A stretch of 64,000 nucleotides of DNA from Haliclystus octoradiatus (lineage: Eukaryota > Cnidaria > Staurozoa > Stauromedusae > Haliclystidae): positions 28,465,728-28,529,727 of the forward strand of contig OU744449.1 in NCBI GenBank assembly GCA_916610825.1, in the 5' to 3' direction. A program made the translations under genes and the position numbers. Below the pieces are notes generated by a model, which had not been told where the DNA came from, did not search any database, and saw nothing but the letters and a program-made list of their open reading frames with translations. Positions within the stretch are counted from its first letter, which is position 1, and every line of letters begins with the position of its first letter. Positions 12,501 to 28,487 of the stretch are shown piece by piece.

Positions 12501-15500
12501 TAAAGATGGGATACTATTGCCATGGGTACAAAAAGAAGAAACAAATCATTATTTATTTATTTATTTACAAAGTAATGACAACAAATAAAATTAACTGATT
12601 TTACCTCTTTGACTTTATTTCGCCTGCCTTTCCATTGTATAATTCTGGCATCAGACTTGTCAACGTTGAGTAATATTCTTGCGTTTTGAAAGTTGGACAG
12701 AGGATCAGACCTTTGCATGATACTTTATTTAAGGCATACATGAGCTCATCTTGGTAATACGCTGGATTAACATTAACCTATCAATTATAAAACAAATAAT
12801 CAGACATGTTTACTTTCATATCTACGAATTGCACATGATCCATTTATCTTAATTTACCAAAATGACACCAATTCTTGCAGTTGCAAACTGCGCTAGAACC
12901 CAGCCCATGTGATTGGGGCCCCAGATACCAATCCGGTCCCCTTTACGAAAACCAAGAGAATGTAAACCAGCAGCAAATTTTTCGACCTAAAAAGTAATGA
13001 ACATACAGCAGATGTTGAACTTATCTGGAAATAAAATGCAGGCTACAAAACGTTATGAAGAATATTATTAATGCAATTTAATTTCTCCTCAATTTTGTTG
13101 GGTAATTTTAGCCTGTTGATTAATTTAAAACAGAAAACTGATAGAACCTTTCTATTGGCACCATGTAGTACGCAAGATATCATGCAAATGCGCTACGCAG
13201 ATTTTTTCATCATTTGAATACCGTAACTGAAAATCAATATTAACTCATAAAGATTAAAGATTAAAGATTAAAGAACAAGCACAAAATTTTCTATTTGTTC
13301 TTATTTGTTAATCTGACCTTTTCATGCAGAGCTGAAAATGTCATGCGTTCGTCATCTTCAAAAAAGACAACGGCATCTCTGTCTGGGAACCTCTCAGTAG
13401 TCTTCTTCAGGCTTTGTGCAATGGTATCACCAAGGAGAGGGTTCGCTGAGCCCGTGTGAGAGTAGCTGAACTCCAATGGCGTCTTTTTACTGTTCCTCAG
13501 TTCAGATACACAGCAAAATCTGAAAATAAAGCGGAAGGGGAGCAGAGTGGTATGATCATTGCATTACCAGGGAGGTTTAAAAATTATTTGAGTTCAAATA
13601 TATTGCTACATTTTCAGAACATAATTATGTTTCCCCCTTTCCAATGACAGAAGGAAGCTACTGCTTTAATATGTTATTCTATATTGTTATCTTCAAATTT
13701 AAATGATATTTAAGGTTTAAGGTTCACGTAGCCTGCGTACCAGCCCCTAGGTTTTTTCTGAAACCATAGGCTCTGTGAACTAATGTGTGATTTTCAGCCC
13801 AACAAGTTCCCATGAGTTTGGGATATAATTTATGCATTATGTTGTCTTATCATTAAGATCATTGTCGCGGCTGATAACTATGACATGCTAGACAAAGAGT
13901 TGTAATTTTATGACAATTGATGTTTTGTGACAGTATGTGAATTGGAGTGTGAATAATTTACCAAATTTATATAGGTGCTATTTTCAATGAGCTGAGAATC
14001 ACACATTAGTTCACAGACCCAATGGTTTTAGAAATAAACCTCGGGGCTGGTACGCAGGCTAAGGTTCATATAAAAATGATATTGTTCTTTCACATTTAAA
14101 ACTAAACAAAATTGTAAATAAACATTCCAAATTTCAATAAGCAGGATTTAATTGTTTGTGGATAATAGCTGTTCCAATGAAATGCGCATTGTAGTTTTCT
14201 TTTGTGCGCTTTGATGTAATTATGGCCTGAATTCGAGGATGCCGAATCCAGCCTCCAAATATGAGCAGGAAGAATTTTCTTGTGCACAGTTTGCAGAGTA
14301 TGACAGGGTCGCCCTTGAGAAGATATTATAGAGCTGAAGCTCATATGCCTCTGTATGCTTATAACTAGTATGTTACATACATTGTAATAATGATACATGC
14401 AGATGTCACTGAATAGTGAGATGTATGTTAGAAGTGGTTGCATCCTATGATAGAATTTCAAACCCATTTGAACCTTGTCAGCACTTTAAACCCTTCGTGG
14501 AGACATTGTGGTATGGTGATGCACTATGGACATAGCATGGGATCGAGGCCTTAAGAATGAACATAACATGGAATTGAGGCCTCCAGAACAAACAGATCAT
14601 GACACAGCGACCACTAAGAATGAATGCTGATGTCTGCAGTTGTTTCTTCAGTTGTGGGAACCCACCAATGATTAGATCAACAAGCTTACAGTGAACTTGA
14701 TCATTGTGCTAGTGTAGCATAGACTGTTGATTAAAATCGAGTTTGAATATGATTGATTTGCGAGCTTGAATCAGCATCAACATCAATGTGAACATCTTCT
14801 GGATTTGGTTGATTAACAGAATGTCAAGGGATGCAGTCAACACTGGCATGACTTGCTTGTACCAGCACACCATGTATAGCATTGAATGAGAATTAATTTT
14901 CTTTGAGGTAAATGTTCTTGCACTCGGAATTTGATGTGGACCCATGTCATTGAGGATTGATGAGAGGCTTGTGGTCGACAATTAAATTGAATGAAGACCC
15001 ATGTAGAAACATTTTGCATTTTTTTGTCTGCATCAGTTTCAAGTGGGACACCAGTGACAATGGTAGTGGAAGTTAATGCTGTTGATACGTTCACCTAGCT
15101 AGGATTCAAGGTGTCCCATTCGAAGTGTTTACATACCCAGTACCCACGCCATTCAGCAGATAATTTAGCGGAATGAATTGTTTTCTGTTTAATGCGAGAC
15201 ATTCCTTTAAATAATTGTGATATTTCGTGTTCAATGTAGTTTCTATAACGAGAAAATCGCGATACACATTGCGCCATGAACAATTTCTAAATTTTCTGTA
15301 AACACGAAACTACCACTTTAATTGTAAATTTCTGGCTCGAAAATTGCTGCTGGAGTTCAAACCTATCTCAAAGAATTAGTTACACATTGATGCATTATAA
15401 TAAAACAAATCAAAGCAATCTTATTGAAGGAAAAGAAAAAAAAAAGAAGAAAACATGTTGACTGATCCGTCGACCATCTGTAAAACAGTGTAAAGGCGCG

Positions 15501-16537
15501 ATAACTAGCCTACTGGGCTATCGAATGCCTACACATAAATGGAATGCTATGAACAGCAAAAAGTCGAAATGGCCAATCGAAATCAAGAATGAAATACCAA
15601 GAAATTAGATAATATATATTGACAGTAAAATGCGCAAATTTGTCTGTTCCATGCCCCTTCCTGGGCGCACAAATTTTACGTGTTGGAGAGCATCTCAGGC
15701 CCTGTTTACAAGGAGGGCGAGCAACTTGGGTAGGCGAGTTACTCGGGTGGGCGAGCTACTCGGGTCTACTGTTTATGCGCATTCTGGTTACAAGCAAAAC
15801 GCAAAAGTTGTCTCGCTCCCGGGTTACCCGCCTACCCGAGAAAACTTTTTGCTTTGTAAACACAAATAGGTGAGTAACTCGGGTAGGCGAGTTAAAATTA
15901 AAAATGGTAGCTTGAATTTTCTCTTGTTTCGAACGTTTCCGTTGCAGACAACTTTTGTTCTCTAATCGTTTGATTTCAGCGTGCATGCTTAGATCAGCTT
16001 TAAATTATTCAACCCGGGTAGGCGGGTTACTTGGGTTGCCCTTGTAAGCACACAACACATTTTAACTCGGTAAATAAGGCGAGTGGCTCGCCTACCCGGG
16101 TAACTCGACCTCCTTGTAAACAGGGCCTCGGGCGCGCAAGAGACAATCTTTTCAGTCTGGGTCAACGTCACTCAACTGAGTAAATTTCATTTTGACTATG
16201 TCTGCAAGCATTAGCTATTATTTATGCATAACTGCTCAAATATTTCCCGGAGGGGCATGCCCCTGGACCCCTGGAGGATGGTACTTTTGGCACCCTAATC
16301 CCCCTATTTCGAGACTCCAAAGGTTGGAAGCTCTGCCACAGCCACATGGTTTTCATTACATTGCTTCTAGATTTTATGATTTTACACCACCAACACCATT
16401 AATGAAATATATTAGTTTATTTCTTTACGAAATCTCACAATAAAAAAATAGTTAAAAGCTCACCTTCGTCTAAATATAACGTTGGATTCACACCCAATTC
16501 CCTGAAGAACTGAAGCTGATCTTTTAATCGTCTGCAT
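6576..16537 (-). CDS. ACSF2: Acyl-CoA synthetase family member 2, mitochondrial (ACSF2)
   Basis: Nineteen exons, all phase-consistent, give about 600 residues (human 615): 16537-16464, 13519-13318, 12986-12858, 12777-12605, 12513-12466, 12383-12266, 11862-11767, 11689-11631, 11550-11461, 11382-11291, 10515-10439, 10360-10253, 9143-8995, 8918-8864, 8511-8425, 8156-8104, 7367-7310, 7209-7141, 6641-6576. Adenylate-forming motifs are clear: [12 protein letters not shown] spans exons 6/7, YGLTETSPV is in exon 12, FHTGDLAV spans exons 13/14, [11 protein letters not shown] is in exon 15, and PLTVSGK with the likely catalytic lysine is in exon 18. The family activates medium-chain fatty acids to acyl-CoA in mitochondria. 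Exon 1 ([16 protein letters not shown]...) is Arg/Ser-rich and acid-poor, as expected of a mitochondrial presequence. Two SINEs and several inverted-repeat elements sit in introns. Confidence 0.95.
6805..6866 (-). repeat. Degraded SINE fragment
   Basis: This short diverged piece matches the internal body of the tRNA-SINE in reverse orientation (gtaaacgccc...gcgacacttcagatcaattt). It is evidence of an older wave of the same family. Confidence 0.6.
6930..7055. repeat. MITE-like dispersed repeat (acagtgaaacctgta family), copy 1
   Basis: It contains acagtgaaacctgtactta and caatagaaaatgctatttta. Both occur in a cleaner copy at 46040-46150, where acctgtatataaca faces tatatacaggtt as an inverted pair. 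Weaker relatives lie at about 21190-21240 and 31635-31690. It is in the last intron of ACSF2. Confidence 0.55.
7698..8068 (+). mobile_element. tRNA-derived SINE, full-length copy
   Basis: The head is tRNA-like, with a polymerase III A box (TAGCTCAGTTGG) and B box (GGTTCAAATCC). A conserved body of about 270 bp follows and ends gggcgacaccgtccacatta with a T-rich run after it. In the shared body it differs from the 10543 copy at only a few percent of positions. It lies in an ACSF2 intron, opposite to the gene. Confidence 0.9.
10543..10910 (+). mobile_element. tRNA-derived SINE, full-length copy
   Basis: A box TAGCTCAGATGG and B box GGTTCAAATCC are present, followed by the same body and the tail gggcgacaccgtctacatta. 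It starts 28 bp upstream (in gene sense) of ACSF2 exon 11, very close to that splice acceptor. Confidence 0.9.
13729..14061. mobile_element. Palindromic MITE with about 70-bp inverted ends
   Basis: The left end tagcctgcgtaccagcccc reappears inverted at the right end, and the match runs about 70 bp on each side with a handful of mismatches, including gtgaactaatgtgtgatt. The flanks both contain aaggttca, a possible 8-bp target duplication though slightly offset. It sits in ACSF2 intron 1. A decayed relative lies at about 19451-19645. Confidence 0.75.
15696..16128. mobile_element. MITE with inverted ends and internal CpG-rich subrepeats
   Basis: The left end aggccctgtttacaaggagg is matched inverted at the right end, cctccttgtaaacagggcct. 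The interior repeats variants of gggtaggcgagttactcggg in both orientations. No target duplication could be recognised. It lies in ACSF2 intron 1; the short frames across it are not genes. Confidence 0.75.
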
Positions 16538-16807
16538 TCGATATGAGGATAGGCCTAATCGATTAGAGAATTTAGAGATGGCAGCCATTACGATTGAGGC
16601 ATAAAATCGTCTCAAATACAGCCACAGGTGTGTGCATCAATCAAGAAGGTAGGTCAGTAGTAGTAAGAGATGTTGGACCTTGAATTTCAAGCCGTGTATG
16701 ACTTGCAACTTGCAACCTTTTTAACCACAACTTTCATAACATAAATTGAAAATTGTCAGCTTTAGCCATTACGCTAAAGCCTCTCATTGAAGACTCACGT
16801 TCTCAAG
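16538..16807. promoter_or_regulatory. Presumed bidirectional promoter between ACSF2 and THOC6
   Basis: Only 270 bp separate the divergent start codons, so both transcription starts and 5' UTRs must fit here unless there are upstream non-coding exons. No TATA box or known factor site was identified. The call rests on spacing alone. Confidence 0.5.
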
Positions 16808-23254
<6,447 letters not shown>

Positions 23255-24075
23255 TATGATATTGCTTTTCGATAAATAAGATATTATATTGTATAGTTTA
23301 ATTTATTACTGTAGAGCTAAAATTAAAACGGCTCCATTTATACTAAGCAATACTGTTTTTGATTAGCGCAATCATATATGCTCAAACGCACTAGAATGAT
23401 CGATGAAAATATTCAGACATTATGTAATGGTAGATCATCATCTAACGGCTGTTATATTCTAGCCCTTGTTTTCTAGTTACAAATGTAGTATAAATGATGG
23501 TGGCGTGACCATGGCTTCTTAATTTAATACATCGATAGGGATCACTGCAGATACCTCGGCACCCACGCAATGCTGCTGGCTACCACACTGCCATTTAATC
23601 GCATTGTTGAATCTCTAAACAATCAAACACTTTCGGACATTGTTCATCAATGATAATAGGCAATTGCATGCCCACTGTCTGTCTGTTGTCCTTCACATTA
23701 TAATTTCCTGTTCCTTTTCAATCTAAGTTAGTTACCATATGATGGAAGATCGATGTCTGTGTTTTAGTTGGTTCATCGCCGGTGTTGTGGTTTATATATC
23801 TGCGACCGTTTGTGATCAACTGGATCGGTATACATCACTACTAATCCGTGAGAACAACTTGAAAATACGACATAATTACGCCAATCAATTATTTAATCAC
23901 TTACCTGTCATATATAATTATTCTTAAATATTATACCAAGTAGCATTACCAATTGCAAGCGAGATCCGATATACTCGATCCCATCATTGTGGATACGAAC
24001 GGTTATGTCAAAGTACGTTCGTCACTTGCTGTCGTTTGCTTAGCAATTTGCCTACTTGTGTGCGATGTATCTACC
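23255..24075. other. Intergenic stretch between THOC6 and the GPCR gene
   Basis: No homology was seen. A 62-codon frame at 23739-23927 starts MMEDRCLCFSWFIAGVVVY and has a hydrophobic, signal-like start, but there is no splice evidence joining it to the GPCR. The open frame of the GPCR extends upstream to a stop at 23941, and its codons there encode a hydrophobic stretch, so an unseen upstream exon is likely. Confidence 0.5.
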
Positions 24076-25134
24076 ATGGAGATGGGCCGTCCCCCACCAC
24101 CTCGTCGTCACCCTCCACCCCACGGAGGAGGTATGATGTCAAGCAGAGGCAGGAAGCACGAAGGTACTGACGATACCATCGAATGTAAACTATGGGTTGC
24201 AGAGTATGACAAGATGGCTGCAAATAATTTAATCACTTATATCGTTTTATTAAGTGTCACATGCCCACTGTCGTTGGCTATCAATGTACTAACGATGTTG
24301 GCTGTTAATAACCGTTCTTCTTTGCACACTCCATCTTTCATTCTATTGTTTGGTCTCGCGTTCAGTGACTTTATAACAGTGTTATTCGCCCAATCGACTA
24401 ATGTGGCAAGTGCTGTGTTGGCTCTCTCAAAGACATATCATTGTTGGTTACTTCGTTTTTCAAACTATTCATTGCTCGGCTGTTGGGTAGTCACGTGTGT
24501 TCTGTTAGCTGTTATTACGTTAGATCGATACTTGGCTATCTTCTATCCGTATTTATACGTCCGAACAAGACAAAAGAAGCGCAAAGCTAAATCAGCCGTA
24601 GCTTCTGCGTTTGGGATCGGGGCAGTACTATCTCTTTGCGGTTATTTAATAAAGGCAAAAGAGGCTGTTAGTATCGTTAGTATTTTGTTAATTGTTTTCC
24701 TATTAATTTGGAATTCATACTTTTACTGTCGCTTGAGAACGTTGAGACGCCGCGTCCACGATAGAGATAGGAACATACGAATTGCAAATGCCACTGGAGA
24801 GCCGATGGCAATACGGCGACGTTTCCGTGGCGCGAAGGTCTCTCTTCTGACAGTTTGCTTTACGTTCGTTTGCTTCGTACCTCCGTTGGTGTTTTTCTTA
24901 ATCAGAAGACAAAAGAGTCATGACAAAGAAAACGATGCAATTGAATCCGCTGATCCGACTCGTCTTTGGTTCGGATTACTAGCGATGGCAAGTACGGTTT
25001 TGTATCCCCTTGTCTATGGTTGGTACTTGGCGGAGTTCCGGTCTGAAATGCGGAAGATGCTTAGTCACAATACTATTCATACCGATGAGGGTACCAGAGC
25101 GGAAAGAAGTTCCGAAGCAAGGACAGAATTATAA
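24076..25134 (+). CDS. Orphan rhodopsin-like (class A) GPCR
   Basis: This single-exon frame encodes 352 residues from the first in-frame ATG. TM1 contains LAINVLTMLAV, TM2 contains LAFSDF, and the TM3 end reads LAVITLDRYLAIFYPYLYV with an intact DRY. TM6 contains CFTFVCFVPPLVFFL, and TM7 has LYPLVY in place of NPxxY. A Cys before TM3 (YHCW) is present. The TM4-TM5 link is only about six residues (IKAKEA) and has no cysteine. The extracellular N-terminus is rich in Pro, Arg, His and Gly. The frame continues upstream of the ATG with a hydrophobic run (SSLAVVCLAICLLVC) that looks like a signal peptide, so the true start may lie in an upstream exon. A polyadenylation signal aataaa follows at 25165. 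Ligand and subfamily are unknown. Confidence 0.85.
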   Translation: MEMGRPPPPRRHPPPHGGGMMSSRGRKHEGTDDTIECKLWVAEYDKMAANNLITYIVLLSVTCPLSLAINVLTMLAVNNRSSLHTPSFILLFGLAFSDFITVLFAQSTNVASAVLALSKTYHCWLLRFSNYSLLGCWVVTCVLLAVITLDRYLAIFYPYLYVRTRQKKRKAKSAVASAFGIGAVLSLCGYLIKAKEAVSIVSILLIVFLLIWNSYFYCRLRTLRRRVHDRDRNIRIANATGEPMAIRRRFRGAKVSLLTVCFTFVCFVPPLVFFLIRRQKSHDKENDAIESADPTRLWFGLLAMASTVLYPLVYGWYLAEFRSEMRKMLSHNTIHTDEGTRAERSSEARTEL

Positions 25135-25800
25135 CACATGCATATGTAAATGGTGATTTTATATAATAAAGATATCTATTGTCAGATGTGACAGTGCTCA
25201 ATACCAATTAGACACTGGCAGAGCTGTAATACATAAGGATGGATTTCTTTGACCATCCTTATGCAAAAGATTATTCTATAATTAATAGCGAGATTGTACA
25301 TAAAGATGACACAATTTTATCCCATAATTAACAATTCTATTAGTAGAGAGAATGCCGTTGTAGATCCATAATGCTGTCACATGGTGGTTTCGTACTGTTG
25401 GTTCATAATTTCCCTTTAAAATTGTCTTTTTCGTTTCGCAACGCCCCCATCACTTCGACTGGGTCGTTCATGCCAACATGCGCACACACCGTAGCGTTAC
25501 TAAAAACAGAGGCGGGAGAATCAAATCAAACGGAATGAGAATCACTGGTAACTAACGGTAACTACGTTCAACGTGTTACCATAATGAAAACAATCAACTG
25601 ACGAATTCATATAAATTTTTTGTTTGTTTGTTGGGGTCAACATATTAGTATACTGTATCGTACTAACCTCACTCTCATGAATGGATTATAAAGGAGTTCA
25701 TCACCAATGGTTGATGGGATAGTTGCTTCTCCTGCATCTCGTTTCGCCTATACATCAAATACGATAATTTTATTACCAGTTACCTTTCTGAAGTAGCCAT
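25135..25800. other. Intergenic stretch 3' of the GPCR
   Basis: It contains the GPCR 3' UTR with aataaa at 25165-25170. Beyond that nothing was recognised until the tandem array begins. Confidence 0.6.
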
Positions 25801-25809
25801 TAAATTGAG

Positions 25810-28213
25810 GTTTCTAGGAACAGTTTGTGAATGTTCATAAAGTCATAAGGTGTGAGGTATTTGTGAATGTCCATAAAAGTTCATGAACTGTTTACACGGT
25901 GTGAGGTGTTTGTTAATGTTCATAATCTCATGAACTGTTTCTAAGATGTGAGGTATTTGTGGATGTTCATAATCTCATGAACTGTTTCTAAGATGTGAGG
26001 TGTTTGTGAATGTTCATAATCTCATGAACTGTTTCTAAGATGTGAGGTGTTTGTGAATGTTCATAATCTCATGAACTGTTTCTAAGATGTGAGGTGTTTG
26101 TGAATGTTCATAATCTCACGAACTGTTTCTAAGATGTGAGGTGTTTGTGAATGTTCATAATCTCATGAACTGTTTCTAAGATGTGAGGTGTTTGTGAATG
26201 TTCATAATCTCATGAACTGTTTACAAGGTGTGAGGTGTTTGTGAATGTTCATAATCTCATGAACTGTTTCTAAGATGTGAGGTGTTTGTGAATGTTCATA
26301 ATCTCATGAACTGTTTACAAGATGTGAGGTGTTTGTTAATGTTCATAATCTCATGAACTGTTTCTAAGATGTGAGGTGTTTGTGAAGGTTCATAATCTCA
26401 TGAACTGTTTCTAAGATGTGAGGTGTTTGTGAATGTTCATAATCTCATGAACTGTTTCTAAGATGTGAGGTGTTTGTGAATGTTCATAATCTCATGAACT
26501 GTTTCTAAGATGTGAGGTGTTTGTGAATGTTCATAATCTCACGAACTGTTTCTAAGATGTGAGGTGTTTGTGAATGTTCATAAAGTTCATAAACTGTTTA
26601 CAAGGTGTGAGGTGTTTATGAATGTTCATAATCTCATGAACTGTTTACAAGGTGTGAGGTGTTTATGAAAGTTCATAATCTCATGAACTGTTTCTAGCAT
26701 GTGAGGTGTTTGTGAATGTTCATAATATCATGAACTGTTTATAAGGTGTGAGGTTGTGAATGTTCATAAAGTTCATGAACTGTTTATAAGGTGTGAGGTG
26801 TTTATGAATGTTCATAATCTCATGAACTGTTTCTAAGATATGAGGTGTTTGTGAATGTTCATAATCTCATGAACTGTTTACAAGGTGTGAGGTGTTTATG
26901 AATGCTCATAATCTCATGAACTGTTTCTAAGATGTGAGGTGTTTGTGAATGTTCATAAAGTTCATGAACTGTTTACAAGGTGTGAGGTGTTTGTGAATGT
27001 TCATAATCTCATGAATTGTTTCTAAGATGTGAGGTGTTTGTGAATGTTCATAAAGTTCATGAACTGTTTACAAGGTGTGAGGTGTTTGTGAATGTTCATA
27101 ATCTCATGAACTGTTTCTAAGATGTGAGGAGTTTGTGAATGTTCATAAAGTTCATGAACTGTTTACAAGGTGTGAGGTGTTTGTGAATGTTCATAATCTC
27201 ATGAATTGTTTCTAAGATGTGAGGTGTTTGTGAATGTTCATAATCTCATGAACTGTTTCTAAGATGTGAGGTGTTTGTGAATGTTCATAATCTCATGAAC
27301 TGATTCTAAGATGTGACGTGTTTGTGAATGTTCATAATCTCATGAACTGTTTCTAAGATGTGAGGTGTTTGTGAATGTTCATAATCTCATGAACTGTTTC
27401 TAAGATGTGAGGTGTTTGTGAATGTTCATAATCTCATGAACTGTTTACAAGGTGTGAGGTGTTTGTTAATGTTCATAAAGTTCATGAACTGTTTACAAGG
27501 TGTGAGGTGTTTGTTAATGTTCATAATCTCATGAACTGTTTACAAGGTGTGAGGTGTTTGTTAATGTTCATAATCTCATGAACTGTTTATAAGATGTGAG
27601 GTGTTTGTGAATGTTCATAATCTCATGAACTGTTTACAAGGTGTGAGGTGTTTATGAATGTTCATAATCTCATGAACTGTTTCTAAGATGTGAGGTGTTT
27701 GTGAATGTTCATAAAGTTCATGAACTGTTTACAAGGTGTGAGGTGTTTGTGAATGTTCATAATCTCATGAATTGTTTCTAAGATGTGAGGTGTTTGTGAA
27801 TGTTCATAATCTCATGAACTGTTTCTAAGATGTGAGGTGTTTGTGAATGTTCATAATCTCATGAACTGATTCTAAGATGTGACGTGTTTGTGAATGTTCA
27901 TAATCTCATGAACTGTTTCTAAGATGTGAGGTGTTTGTGAATGTTCATAATCTCATGAACTGTTTCTAAGATGTGAGGTGTTTGTGAATGTTCATAATCT
28001 CATGAACTGTTTACAAGGTGTGAGGTGTTTGTTAATGTTCATAAAGTTCATGAACTGTTTACAAGGTGTGAGGTGTTTGTTAATGTTCATAATCTCATGA
28101 ACTGTTTACAAGGTGTGAGGTGTTTGTTAATGTTCATAATCTCATGAACTGTTTATAAGATGTGAGGTGTTTGTGAATGTTCATAATCTCATGAACTGTT
28201 TCCAAGGTGTGAG
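25810..28213 (+). repeat. 47-bp minisatellite array, about 50 units
   Basis: The unit is about 47 bp, running through gatgtgaggtgtttgtgaat and gttcataatctcatgaac to tgtttctaa. Each unit holds the dyad GTTCAT-aatctc-ATGAAC. Units with cataaagttcatgaac are one base longer and alternate irregularly. Roughly 27184-27610 is repeated, essentially unchanged, 566 bp downstream (27750-28176), including the private variants ctgattctaag and gtgacgtg. The first two or three units are the most diverged. Confidence 0.95.
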
Positions 28214-28487
28214 ATAGCGTTTAATTTGATTGCTAACAAAGAAAGTCTAAAAATGGAGTACACGCAAAACATCCTTTCATCAAACTCAATTGCAACTTTC
28301 TAAACCATCAACAAACTCAATATCCTGTCATTAATTAAATAATGACATCATTGTCATCGCCGTGATATATTTATGCTTAATAATTAATTCTAAAGCATTA
28401 TCTAGAAGGGGCAAAGTTTACGTTATATCCAATTAATTAAGGTAGGAATGTGTAGGTCATACGTAGGGAACAAAATGATATAATTTT

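Noticed and set aside
15619-16171. Four overlapping short frames on both strands
   Set aside because: They overlie the inverted-repeat MITE and follow its subrepeats; no homology.
23739-23927. 62-codon frame with hydrophobic start as first exon of the GPCR
   Set aside because: It ends in its own stop, has no clear donor site in the needed phase, and no homology supports joining it to the receptor.
25810-28213. CRISPR-like array
   Set aside because: The units are head-to-tail with no unique spacers, and the window is eukaryotic; it is a minisatellite.
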